Part shown: positions 53,423 to 61,877 of the stretch, piece after piece
How positions within the stretch are numbered: position 1 is the first letter of the stretch
How the letters are laid out: every line of letters begins with the position of its first letter
DNA from: Rhodopseudomonas palustris
GTDB taxonomy: Bacteria > Pseudomonadota > Alphaproteobacteria > Rhizobiales > Xanthobacteraceae
Direction: 5' to 3'
DNA: 64,000 nucleotides
Assembly: GCA_016215605.1 (NCBI GenBank)
Contig: JACRJB010000024.1
Coordinates: forward strand, 62,001 to 126,000
Translations under genes and position numbers: made by a program
Notes under the pieces: model-generated
Databases searched by the model: none
The model's input: the letters and a program-made list of their open reading frames with translations, nothing else
Told to the model about the DNA's origin: nothing

Positions 53423-53998
53423 GCGCCCTGCCCCGCCGGCGCGGCTGTCCGACCGGTTCGCGGTATATGAGAACCGGCTCCGGTACGGCTGGGCGGCAAG
53501 ATCGGCGGCAACGGGCGCATCGTCCTTCGAAACTCCCGGGTCCACGACGGTTTCAGCCAGTGCGCCGGAAACCCAGACTGGCGAACCCGGCGCTCCGGCT
53601 GGAATCTGTTGGATTGCCATCGGCTTAAGGGTTTTCAGAGGGGGGCCCGGCCGTTCCCGGCGGTTCGGCTCTTCACCCCTCAGTAACGTCCCTTAGCCTT
53701 AAGAAAACGTTGACGACGACGATGTGCGATCGCGCGACGCAGGCGATTTCAGGCGGTTGGCGGAACGGTACCCAGTGATGCCGAACATCGACACTCCACA
53801 GAAAACGACCAAATCATGACATCGGGCGTTGCCACCTGTGGTCGCCGCCGGGATAGTGGACACGGCGGTGCGCGGGGCGCGTCGGCCTACGCCGTTCTCC
53901 TGCCGGGTTTGGATAGTGTGATGCCAGCTTCGTTCGCGTCTGCCGGTCCAGAGTCGAAACCACGACGTGTCGTCCCACTGCCCAAGGGCATCGTGGCC
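53423..53998. promoter_or_regulatory. Divergent region between rsmH and amidase
   Basis: These 576 bases hold the open N-terminal extension of rsmH (to 53620) and no other convincing gene. A lower-GC patch near 53695-53730 (CCTTAAGAAAACGTTGACG) is the likeliest promoter zone for the dcw cluster. A mraZ gene is absent here. Confidence 0.4.
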
Positions 53999-54784
53999 AT
54001 GCAGACCTTTACGCCCGATTCATCCGTCGTCTCCGACGTCATCCCGTCGCCGAATTTCGGCGAGCGCGCCAAGGGCCGGCAGCCCGACATGATCGTGCTG
54101 CACTACACCGGCATGCCCGACGTCGAGGGAGCGCTGACCCGGCTGTGCAAGGCCGGCACCGAGGTCTCGGCGCACTACGTCGTGCTCGAGGACGGCCGCA
54201 TCCTGCAATGCGTGCCGGAATCCAAGCGCGCCTGGCACGCCGGCGTGGCGAAATGGGCCGGCGAGGAGGACATCAATTCCTGCTCGATCGGCATCGAGAT
54301 CATCAATCGCGGGCACGACTGGGGCTATCCGGACTACCCGCTCCGCCAGATCGCCGCGGTGATCACGCTGTGCCGCGGCATCATCATCCGCCGCAACGTG
54401 CAGCCGCATCGCGTGCTCGGCCATTCCGACGTCGCGCCGGCGCGCAAGAAGGATCCCGGCGAGAAATTCCCGTGGCGCGCGCTGGCGGCCTCCGGGGTCG
54501 GGCATTGGGTGGAGCCGGCGCCGATCGAGAACGGCGCGGTGCTGAGGATGGGCGCCGAGGGCGAGCAGGTCCAGGTGCTGCAGCAGGCGCTGGCCGATTA
54601 CGGCTACGGCATCGCGGTCAACGGCAAATTCGACCACGCGACCTTCGAGGTCGTCACCGCGTTCCAACGGCATTTCCGGCCGGACAAGGTCGATGGCATC
54701 GCCGACAGCTCGACGCTGGCGACGCTGCACATGCTGCGCGGCCAATTGCCGGTCGACGTCCGCGCCGCCGCCGCGCTGGGCTGA
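53999..54784 (+). CDS. N-acetylmuramoyl-L-alanine amidase, AmiD/AmpD-type
   Basis: A 261-residue Zn amidase of the Amidase_2 family, with a C-terminal peptidoglycan-binding domain. MIVLHYTGMPDVEGAL gives the first zinc His, with SAHYVVLEDGRI and RVLGHSDVAPARKKDPG later. The tail LQQALADYGYGIAVNGKFDHATFEVVTAFQ is a PG_binding_1 repeat. ATG 53999 has AAGGG upstream and no signal peptide is seen, so it is cytosolic or starts earlier (frame open to 53816). Confidence 0.9.
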   Translation: MQTFTPDSSVVSDVIPSPNFGERAKGRQPDMIVLHYTGMPDVEGALTRLCKAGTEVSAHYVVLEDGRILQCVPESKRAWHAGVAKWAGEEDINSCSIGIEIINRGHDWGYPDYPLRQIAAVITLCRGIIIRRNVQPHRVLGHSDVAPARKKDPGEKFPWRALAASGVGHWVEPAPIENGAVLRMGAEGEQVQVLQQALADYGYGIAVNGKFDHATFEVVTAFQRHFRPDKVDGIADSSTLATLHMLRGQLPVDVRAAAALG

Positions 54785-54810
54785 CGACACGATCCTACAT
54801 CACATTCGTC

Positions 54811-54847
54811 GCGCTGCCGGCCCCGATTCCCTCGGAGCCGACAGCGC
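54811..54847 (-). terminator. Hairpin after the secreted Cys-repeat gene
   Basis: An 11-base inverted arm pair (GCGCTGTCGGC/GCCGGCAGCGC on the minus strand, one G-U pair) just beyond the stop of gene 54855-55451. There is no T run, so this is a weak terminator candidate. Confidence 0.35.
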
Positions 54848-54854
54848 GTTCGCC

Positions 54855-55451
54855 TTATTGCTTGGCGTCGACGCCGATCCGGCCGACCGCCGGAGCGGCA
54901 GGCTTGCCGGCGGGCGCGGCGCGCTGCACCGGCGGCGGCGCGGCCGGGGCACGTGCAGTCTGCGGAGCCGGCGCCGGACCCGCAGCCCGCGGCGGCGGGC
55001 CGCGCCGCACGTCACGATCGCCACCGCGATCTCCCGATGCTGCGGCCGCACCGATCGCCGCGCCGAGCAGCCCGCCGGCGACTGCGGCAGCCGCCGCACC
55101 GTCGTCACGCGGGCCGGCGCCGTCGATCCACACGCAGGCCTGCCGGCGTTCGCTGAAGCGCTTGCCGGGGCCGCAATCGACGTAGCGGCGGGGCGGAGGC
55201 GGCGGCGGCGCGTAGCGGCGCTCCTCGTAGTAGCGCGGCGGCGGGCCGCGGTCGAAATCCTCGACGCAGGCCTGGCGGCGCTCGCTGAAGCGCATTCCGG
55301 GGCCGCAGCCGTCGCGAACCTGGATGATGTCGCCAGCGCCGGCGATCGGCCGCGCGCCGAGCATGGACTGCGCGCCGGCTTGCATCGGCGCGAACAGGGT
55401 GGCGAGAGCGATCAGAAATGTGAGCCGCGCTGCAATTCGCGAAGCGGTCAT
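54855..55451 (-). CDS. Secreted Cys-repeat protein
   Basis: A 198-residue protein with a signal peptide (residues 9-28, LTFLIALATLFAPMQAGAQS). Two copies of a short module follow: DGCGPGMRFSERRQACVEDF and then VDCGPGKRFSERRQACVWID, separated by an Arg/Tyr/Pro linker. The Cys pair in each probably forms a disulfide. An Ala/Gly and Pro-rich C-terminus follows. Start ATG 55451 has AAAGGACG upstream. Family not recognised; a wall or outer-membrane role is a guess. Confidence 0.75.
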   Translation of the reverse strand: MTASRIAARLTFLIALATLFAPMQAGAQSMLGARPIAGAGDIIQVRDGCGPGMRFSERRQACVEDFDRGPPPRYYEERRYAPPPPPPRRYVDCGPGKRFSERRQACVWIDGAGPRDDGAAAAAVAGGLLGAAIGAAAASGDRGGDRDVRRGPPPRAAGPAPAPQTARAPAAPPPVQRAAPAGKPAAPAVGRIGVDAKQ

Positions 55452-55691
55452 CGAGCGTCCTTTCTGAAACAAACGGGTCGAGAATCCCGCCACGAAAGAA
55501 AAATCTGTCTGCCCGGCGGTAGGGTTCCACGATGTGGGGAACCGAGCGTTAGAAGCGGCGGTTTCCCGTTGCAACGCTTTCTCAGCAAGCCGGGTGCGTC
55601 ATCTTGTCACGATTGGGGCAGCGCATCTCCCCTGCCCGGGCCCGCCGAGCCCGGCTTGACGCCGCAGCCCCCAGCCCGCATGGCTACCGCG

Positions 55692-56167
55692 TCAGTCGGC
55701 CGGACGGCCGCTCCCGCTACGGTCGAAAGGCTGCGGGGGAGGAAAGTCCGGGCTCCATCGACATACGGTGCCGGATAACGTCCGGCGGGGGCGACCCCAG
55801 GGAAAGTGCCACAGAGAACGAACCGCCCGCCTTCGCAGCTCCGCTGCTTCGGCGCGGCAAGCCCTCGGGCCTGCTGCGCCGTAACCCGCAAGGGTGAAGG
55901 CGAGTAAGGGTGAAAAGGTGCGGTAAGAGCGCACCGCGTCGCCGGCAACGGAGACGGCATGGTAAACCCCACCGGGAGCAAAACCGAATAGGGACGGCAC
56001 AGCGGACAGTTCGCTCTCGGGCGATAACTCCGCAGGGTGATGTCAAACCCGCCGTCCGGGTAGGTTGCTCGAGGCGCTGTGCAAACAGCGTCCCAGAGGA
56101 ATGGCCGTCGCGTACCACGTCCGCAAGGACGCGGTGCCCTCCAGAACCCGGCTTACAGGCCGGCTGA
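55692..56167 (+). ncRNA. rnpB: RNase P RNA, bacterial type A
   Basis: The catalytic RNA of RNase P, which cuts 5' leaders from pre-tRNAs. The conserved blocks are GAGGAAAGTCCGGGCTCC (55739-55756), ACAGAGA (55811-55817), GGTAAACCCC near 55961, AGAGGAATGG (56095-56104) and GAACCCGGCTTA near 56143. The ends TCAGTCGGCC and GGCCGGCTGA pair as helix P1, which fixes the limits. A terminator hairpin follows. Confidence 0.95.
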
Positions 56168-56179
56168 TACTTCTTCGAT

Positions 56180-56209
56180 GAAGGGCTCGGCGGAAACGCC
56201 GGGCCCTTC
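56180..56209 (+). terminator. rnpB terminator
   Basis: A 13-base stem (56180-56192 with 56197-56209, one G-U pair) and GAAA loop follow the P1 helix. The downstream sequence is CCTATT. Confidence 0.8.
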
Positions 56210-56211
56210 GC

Positions 56212-56400
56212 CTATTCGCCCGGCGGCAAATAGCGCCGCTTTCCATCCAGATAGCTTCTCTCACCAGCAACTTTCGCTGCCAGCGTCTCATCGCGCTGCG
56301 AACCGCGGCGATCCAGCCAGGTCTCGACGAGACCGACAATCGCCATGATCGCCGCCAAGACAATCGGCGACGTCAGCGCAAACCACTGAAAGGCCGTCAT
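56212..56400 (-). CDS. Small membrane protein, unknown
   Basis: A 62-residue protein with one membrane helix (FALTSPIVLAAIMAIVGLVE) and a charged tail. It overlaps the next upstream gene by 4 bases (ATGA), which supports it being real. No family recognised. Its base composition looks lower in GC than nearby genes. Confidence 0.6.
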   Translation of the reverse strand: MTAFQWFALTSPIVLAAIMAIVGLVETWLDRRGSQRDETLAAKVAGERSYLDGKRRYLPPGE

Positions 56401-56639
56401 TCCTCAAGCCCTCCAAGAGCAAGTCGACCTGCAAAACGTAGGAACACTCCAGCGGCGACGCAAACGATAAAACCCACCGTGCGGGAAAACTCATCCGCCG
56501 ACGTCGCAGCGGTTCCGTAAACGATGGTCCAGAACGGCGACAGGAATCCGGCAACGAGCACCGCTATCGAGGCGTTATTATACCACGCTGCACGTAGTTT
56601 CCGCAGTTCGTTCCGGACCAACTTGTTCGGATGAGCCAT
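56397..56639 (-). CDS. Small membrane protein, unknown
   Basis: An 80-residue protein with a basic N-terminus (HPNKLVRNELRKLR) and two membrane helices (SIAVLVAGFLSPFWTIV and TVGFIVCVAAGVFLRFAG). ATG 56639 follows GAGGAAG, a good ribosome site. It forms an operon with the next gene. Function unknown. AT content is higher than usual here, possibly a transferred pair. Confidence 0.65.
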   Translation of the reverse strand: MAHPNKLVRNELRKLRAAWYNNASIAVLVAGFLSPFWTIVYGTAATSADEFSRTVGFIVCVAAGVFLRFAGRLALGGLEE

Positions 56640-56722
56640 GTCGCTTCCTCACCAGCAACTCTAAGTGAGGACTTTTCACGCGCCTATTCGTCTAATGATG
56701 AGTCCTGGTCCGAAATGGCCCC

Positions 56723-58312
56723 TCAATGCCCGTCGCCCGCCGCCGCGGCCATCGGGTTCGCCGGCTTCGCCAGCAGCACCACCAGCGTCGACAGCCCGAT
56801 GTAGAAGAACGTCAGCAGGAAGAACGCGTCGCCGAAGCTCATGGTGACGGCCTGGCGGTGGACGATCTGATTGAACTGCTTCAGCGCCATCATCGAGGCG
56901 TCGCCCATGCCCTGGAAGCGCTGGGTCAGGGTGTTGAGGAAGTCGACCGCCTGGGCGTTGCCCCAGGTCACCTTGTCGTGCAGCCGCGAGATGTGGAAGT
57001 CGGTGCGGCCGTCGAGGATGGTGTTGATCAGCGCCAGCCCGAGCGCGCCGCCGAGATTGCGCGTCAGGTTGAACAGGCCGGAGGCGTTCTTGACCCGCTG
57101 CGGCGGCAGCGTGCCGAGCGCGATGTTGTTGGTCGGCACCATCGCCATCATCATGCCGACGCCGCGGAACACCTGCGGCCACAGCAATTCGTAGAAATCG
57201 TAGTCGCGGGTGATCCAGGTCATCTGCCAGGTGCCGCAGGCGAACAGCAGCAGGCCGATCGCGATCAACAGCCGCATGTCGACCAGCGCCATCAGCCGGC
57301 CGACCAGCGGCGCGGCGAAGAACATCGCGATGCCGGAGACGAACATCGTCTCGCCGATCATCAGCGCGCTGTAGCCGCGGACCTCGGCGAGGTAGCGCGG
57401 ATAGATGTAGGTCAGGCCGTACAGCCCGATGCCGACGCAGAACTGGAACATGCAGCCGATCGCGAAATTGCGATTGGTGAAGGCGCGAATGTCGACGATC
57501 GGCTCGCGCGCCGTCAGCACCCGCCAGAAGAACGCCACCGCGGAAAACGCGCAGACGATCGCGAAGATGAAGATCGACTCGTCGTTGAACCAGTCGTTGC
57601 GCGGGCCTTCTTCGAGCACGTATTCGAGCGAGCCGAGGAAGCCGGCCATGAAGCCGAGCCCCCACCAGTCGAAATGATCGAGCAGCTCGTAATGCGGCTC
57701 GTCGAAATCGACCAGCATCAGCACGCCGATGGTGATGCCGATGCCGGGCACGACGTTGATGAAGAACAGCCAGTGCCACGACATCAGATCGGTGATGTAG
57801 CCGCCGACGGTGGGGCCGATGGTCGGCGCCAGCGTCGCCACCAGGCCGATGATCGGCCCGACCATGTTGAACTTGCTGCGCGGAAACACCGTGTAGGCCG
57901 AGGCGAACACGGTCGGGATCATGCCGGCGCCGAGGAAGCCCTGAATCGCGCGCCAGACGATCATCTCGGTGATCGTCGAGGTGAAGCCGCACATCAGGCT
58001 GGCGAAGGTGAAGCCGGCCGCCGAGATCGCGAACAGATTGCGGGTGCCGAGCGCGCGCGACAGGAAGCCGGACAGCGGGATCGCGATCACCTCGGCGATC
58101 AGATAGGCGGTCTGCACCCAGGAGACTTCGCTCGACGACGCCGACAGCCCGGCCTGGATTTCGGACAGCGATGCCGAGACGATCTGGATGTCCAGGATCG
58201 ACATGAACATCCCGAACACCATGATCAGGAATGCGAACAGCCGGCTCGCCGGAACGTGTTCCGACGGCGCCTGCGGCACCGCCTCGCCTGTCGCTGTGGT
58301 CGATGCCGACAT
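56723..58312 (-). CDS. DHA2 family drug transporter, EmrB-type
   Basis: A 529-residue major facilitator with 14 predicted helices. GAGMIPTVFASAYTVFP and GPTVGGYITDLMSWHWLFFI are typical of EmrB/QacA exporters. It follows the EmrA-type gene on the same strand, separated by a family A repeat, and is probably the inner-membrane pump of that system. Confidence 0.93.
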   Translation of the reverse strand: MSASTTATGEAVPQAPSEHVPASRLFAFLIMVFGMFMSILDIQIVSASLSEIQAGLSASSSEVSWVQTAYLIAEVIAIPLSGFLSRALGTRNLFAISAAGFTFASLMCGFTSTITEMIVWRAIQGFLGAGMIPTVFASAYTVFPRSKFNMVGPIIGLVATLAPTIGPTVGGYITDLMSWHWLFFINVVPGIGITIGVLMLVDFDEPHYELLDHFDWWGLGFMAGFLGSLEYVLEEGPRNDWFNDESIFIFAIVCAFSAVAFFWRVLTAREPIVDIRAFTNRNFAIGCMFQFCVGIGLYGLTYIYPRYLAEVRGYSALMIGETMFVSGIAMFFAAPLVGRLMALVDMRLLIAIGLLLFACGTWQMTWITRDYDFYELLWPQVFRGVGMMMAMVPTNNIALGTLPPQRVKNASGLFNLTRNLGGALGLALINTILDGRTDFHISRLHDKVTWGNAQAVDFLNTLTQRFQGMGDASMMALKQFNQIVHRQAVTMSFGDAFFLLTFFYIGLSTLVVLLAKPANPMAAAAGDGH

Positions 58313-58348
58313 GGAGCGTCCTTAGAATTCGTCCCGAAGGTCCTATCC

Positions 58349-58430
58349 GTCATTGCGAGCGAAGCGAAGCAATCCAGAGGCTGAGTGCACAGCGCTGGAT
58401 TGCTTCGTCGCTTCGCTCCTCGCAATGACG
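58349..58430. repeat. Palindromic repeat family A, copy 2
   Basis: GTCATTGCGAGCGAAGCGAA at the left and CGCTTCGCTCCTCGCAATGACG at the right in inverted order, nearly identical to 10699-10782. It sits between the two genes of the efflux operon. Confidence 0.9.
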
Positions 58431-58438
58431 AGCGGTGC

Positions 58439-59698
58439 TTACTTCCCGGTTCGCGTATCGACCCTGATGTAGACCGACATTCCGGCGCGCAGCAGCCGTT
58501 CGCGCGCCACGTCGGCGGGGACGCGGATGCGGACCGGCACGCGCTGCACGATCTTGGTGAAGTTGCCGGTGGCGTTGTCGGGCGGCAGCAGCGTGAACAC
58601 CTGCCCGGCCGCGGGCGCCAGGCTGTCCACCGTGCCCTCGATCTTGCGGCTGGAGTAAGCGTCGACCGAAATGTCGACGGTCTGGCCGGGCTTCAGGCGC
58701 GCGAGCTGCGTTTCCTTGAAATTGGCGTCGATGTAGACGCCGTCGAGCGGCACGATGTTGGCGAGGCGCTGGCCGGCGTTGATGTAGTCGCCGGTATTGA
58801 CCAGACGGTTGGAGAACACGCCGTCAACGGGCGCGCGGACATTGGTGAAGTCGAGATCGCGCTCGGCCTTGGCCAGCGCGCTCTGCAGCTCGGCGAGCTG
58901 GGCGCGCGCCTCGTTCTGCTGCGCCTTGGTGACCTCGACATTGTCGCGCGCCGCGTCGTAGGCGGCCTTGGCGGCGGCGACCGACGCGGCGCCCTGGTCG
59001 CGGCTGGCCTGCGAGGTCTCGAACACCGCCCGCGACGCGAAGCCCTTGGTGCTCAGCGCCTGCTGGCGATCGAAATCGAGCGTGGCGCGCTTGGCCGAGG
59101 CTTCGGCGGAGTCGCGTTGCGCCTGCGCCTGCTCGACCGCGCTCTGCTGCGCGACGATCTGGCGGCCGATCCGCTCGATCGTGGCCTGCTGGGTGGCGAT
59201 CTTGGCGCGGGCGGAATCGACCGCGATCCTGTAGTCGCCGTCGTCGATCCGGAACACGACGTCGCCCGCCTTCACCAGCGTGTTGTCGCCCGGCACGATC
59301 GCGGCGATGTGGCCGGCGACGCGGGCGCCGAGCGTGGTGTTGTTGGCGCGGACATAGGCGTCGTCGGTCGACACCATGAAGCGGCCGACCAGCATGTAGT
59401 CGATGCCGAAATAGGCGATCGCGGCCAGCGCCGCGAGGCCGACGCCGGCCAGCACCAGCCGCTTCCTTCCGGGCTTCTTCACCGCGGCCGCGGGACGCGC
59501 CGCCGGCGCGACCGGCTCGGACTCGCTGTCCGGCTCCGGCGGATCGGCGAGCTTCAGCGTCGACGGATCTTCCAGCAGCGACCGGACGGTTTCGGCCTGC
59601 GACGGCGCGGCGCCGTGCGGCGGCGGAGCGGACACCTTCCCGGCCGCCTCCTCCGGCTCAGCGCGAAGAACTCGGGCAGCTTGGTCGCGTCCGGACAT
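58439..59698 (-). CDS. HlyD-type efflux adaptor, EmrA-like
   Basis: A 419-residue periplasmic adaptor. One membrane helix (residues 72-95, VLAGVGLAALAAIAYFGI region) is followed by a barrel-sandwich lipoyl half (ATVAGHIAAIVPGDN-like), long coiled coils (QQATIERIGRQIVAQQSAVEQ) and the second half (NTGDYINAGQRLANIVPLDG). ATG 59698 lies behind AGGAGA, a tandem ATG at 59701 also being possible. Linked with the EmrB-type gene and TetR. Confidence 0.92.
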   Translation of the reverse strand: MSGRDQAARVLRAEPEEAAGKVSAPPPHGAAPSQAETVRSLLEDPSTLKLADPPEPDSESEPVAPAARPAAAVKKPGRKRLVLAGVGLAALAAIAYFGIDYMLVGRFMVSTDDAYVRANNTTLGARVAGHIAAIVPGDNTLVKAGDVVFRIDDGDYRIAVDSARAKIATQQATIERIGRQIVAQQSAVEQAQAQRDSAEASAKRATLDFDRQQALSTKGFASRAVFETSQASRDQGAASVAAAKAAYDAARDNVEVTKAQQNEARAQLAELQSALAKAERDLDFTNVRAPVDGVFSNRLVNTGDYINAGQRLANIVPLDGVYIDANFKETQLARLKPGQTVDISVDAYSSRKIEGTVDSLAPAAGQVFTLLPPDNATGNFTKIVQRVPVRIRVPADVARERLLRAGMSVYIRVDTRTGK

Positions 59699-59767
59699 CA
59701 TGGTCTCCTGCACAGGTCACGCGCACCGCGGACCGGCGCCACCTTGGGGAATGGTTCGTAACTACCA

Positions 59768-59788
59768 TTGACCGAACGGTTCGGTCAA
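59768..59788. promoter_or_regulatory. Operator palindrome, TetR site
   Basis: A 21-base perfect palindrome, TTGACCGAAC, a central G, then GTTCGGTCAA. It lies between the divergent EmrA-type and TetR genes. TTGACC on each strand can act as a -35 box, so a bound TetR would block both promoters. Confidence 0.75.
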
Positions 59789-59871
59789 GATAGGTTCCCG
59801 CACGAATTGTTGTGCGGACTCCGCTTTCAGCGGGGTTTCGAGGCTTCCGATTCTGGAGACATGCTGAAGCA

Positions 59872-60534
59872 ATGGTTGCACATCAGGCCGCGACTCCCCT
59901 GCATCAGGGTCACGACGAGGACAGCGCCAAGCGTCGCCAGATCGTCAAAGGCGCGCGGGCGGTGTTCCTCGAGCTCGGCTTCGACGGCGCCAGCATGGGC
60001 GAGATCGCACGCGCCGCCGGCGTCTCCAAGGGGACGCTGTACGTCTACTTCGCCGACAAGAACTCGCTGTTCTGCGAGACCATCGAGCAGGAGAGCGTCG
60101 CGCAGGGCATGCTGGCGTTCGACTTCACCGTGGCGCGGGACGTCGAAACCACGCTCAAGGCGTTCGGCGCCGCCTACATCCAGGCGCTGTGCAACCCGCG
60201 CGGTGCGTCGGCGATCCGGACCGTGATGGCGATCGCCGAACGGATGCCGGAGATCGGCCAGCGCTACTACGAGCGGGTGATCGCCAACTCGCTCGGCCGG
60301 TTCGTGAGTTACCTCGAACTGCAGGTCCAGGCCGGCACGCTGGTGATCGACGATTGCAACCTGGCCGCGGGGCAATTCACCAAGCTGTGCCAGGCGACGC
60401 TGTTCCTGCCATTCATCTTCCAGATGACGGACTCGCCCTCGCCCGAACGCATCGCCGACGTCGTCGACAGCGCGACGCGGATGTTCCTCGCCGCCTATCG
60501 TCCGTCGGCGACGACGCCGGTCATGCCGGACTAA
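59872..60534 (+). CDS. TetR family repressor
   Basis: A 220-residue regulator. The N-terminal HTH is at residues 41-60 ([20 protein letters not shown]), and the C-terminal ligand domain has [19 protein letters not shown]. It is divergent from the efflux genes with an operator between them, so it should repress them and itself until a drug or metabolite binds. ATG 59872 was chosen; its stop overlaps the extensin gene stop by 4 bases. Confidence 0.92.
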   Translation: MVAHQAATPLHQGHDEDSAKRRQIVKGARAVFLELGFDGASMGEIARAAGVSKGTLYVYFADKNSLFCETIEQESVAQGMLAFDFTVARDVETTLKAFGAAYIQALCNPRGASAIRTVMAIAERMPEIGQRYYERVIANSLGRFVSYLELQVQAGTLVIDDCNLAAGQFTKLCQATLFLPFIFQMTDSPSPERIADVVDSATRMFLAAYRPSATTPVMPD

Positions 60535-61757
60535 TCGTCCTCGGCTTCCTCGCGGTCGACGGTTTTCGAGCGCGGCGGGACTTTGCCGATCGAGCCGGTC
60601 GGGCCGTTCCAGCCGCCCGATGCGTAGGGATTGCGCTGCTGCAGCCGCGCCGCGACTTCCTCGCCCGACACCGCCGCCGGCTTGCAGATGCTGCGCTGGC
60701 TCTTGCGGCGCATCAGATCGACGTGGATGTGATCGTAGTGATAGATGTTCGAACCCGGCGCCAGCACGGTGTTGAACACCTGACAGGCTGAATTCTGCAC
60801 GTCGTGCAGGAACGCCTGCTCTTCCGGCAGGCCCTTCCAGCCGCCCTTCACGGTGATGCGGCGGCCGTCGGCCAGCACGAATCCCGCGATGTCGAGCGCG
60901 TTGCCGAAGGCGTGTTCGGAGATGTGCGCGTTCGGATTGCCGTTCATGCCGCGGCAGGAATAGGCGGAGATCTGCTTGATCTCGACCACCCGCACGCCGA
61001 ACCAGCGCATCGCCGACGGCTGCACCGAGTCCGCCAGCCAGCGATCCAGCGCCGAGACGATCGGGCACGCCAGCGTCGCCGCCGGCTTCACCGCCACCGG
61101 GCCGACCGAGCCGGTGATGTTGCCCTGCGCCGGGCCGAGCCGCGGCAGCGGGCGCTCCGGCTCTTCCGTTATGCGGCCGCCGGCCGCCGGCGCGTAGTTG
61201 GGATTGCGCGAATAGCCGGTGATGTTCTCCGCCGGCGGACGATCATTCGGCAGCGCGCCCTCCTCCGGCAGATCGATATCGCGGCCGGCCGGCGCCACGC
61301 CGGGCGGCGCCAGCGGCACCGGACCATTGCCGCCATAGGCCGCCTGCGATCCGCCATAACCGCCGGATGCGGCGGCGCCATAGCCCGGCTGCTGCGCCTG
61401 CTGATTGAGCGTGTTGCGCGCCGGCGCATAGGACGGCTGCGCGCCCGGCCAGCGCGGCTGGCTGGCGCCGCCGATCGCCGCGGGCGGCCGCAGATCGTCG
61501 GCGAAGCCGATCGCGCCGCCTTCGCCGAGCGCCGCGACTTTCAGGGGGAATTCGGCGCCGCAGACGCCGGGGCCGGAAATCGGATCGATCCGGACCAGAT
61601 CCGGAGTCTCTTTGACCGCGCCCGATTTCAGACAAGCGACCTCGGCCTCGGTCCGCCAAGGTTCGCGTTCGGCGGTCTGAAACAATCCGCGTCCGCAACC
61701 TGCAAGCGACACAAGGACGAAGGAGCCGACGAGATACAAACGAACTCCGCGCGTCAT
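60531..61757 (-). CDS. Extensin-like lipoprotein
   Basis: A 408-residue protein. The lipobox (LVSLAGC) places the acyl Cys near residue 21. A Gly/Pro/Gln-rich middle of about 150 residues follows, then the extensin-like C domain ([31 protein letters not shown] and [11 protein letters not shown]), whose His/Asp pattern resembles D,D-carboxypeptidases. Likely periplasmic, acting on the wall. ATG 61757. Confidence 0.88.
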   Translation of the reverse strand: MTRGVRLYLVGSFVLVSLAGCGRGLFQTAEREPWRTEAEVACLKSGAVKETPDLVRIDPISGPGVCGAEFPLKVAALGEGGAIGFADDLRPPAAIGGASQPRWPGAQPSYAPARNTLNQQAQQPGYGAAASGGYGGSQAAYGGNGPVPLAPPGVAPAGRDIDLPEEGALPNDRPPAENITGYSRNPNYAPAAGGRITEEPERPLPRLGPAQGNITGSVGPVAVKPAATLACPIVSALDRWLADSVQPSAMRWFGVRVVEIKQISAYSCRGMNGNPNAHISEHAFGNALDIAGFVLADGRRITVKGGWKGLPEEQAFLHDVQNSACQVFNTVLAPGSNIYHYDHIHVDLMRRKSQRSICKPAAVSGEEVAARLQQRNPYASGGWNGPTGSIGKVPPRSKTVDREEAEDD

Positions 61758-61829
61758 CCGCGCACAGTCGCGCAATCTGATTAAAGAGAATTGAACGGTA
61801 TCGGTTTAGTGCTGCTTAACCATGCGCAA

Positions 61830-61849
61830 GCGGGGGCCGAAGCCCCCGC
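61830..61849 (-). terminator. Hairpin after the chemoreceptor gene
   Basis: An 8-base perfect stem GCGGGGGC/GCCCCCGC with a 4-base loop, read on the minus strand, 29 bases after the MCP stop. No strong T run. Confidence 0.5.
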
Positions 61850-61877
61850 GGTCGTCATCGATCTCGATGCGCAGCGA

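Noticed and set aside
55604-56163. Small open frames overlapping the rnpB region on both strands
   Set aside because: They coincide with the structured RNase P RNA, whose conserved blocks and pairing fully explain the sequence.
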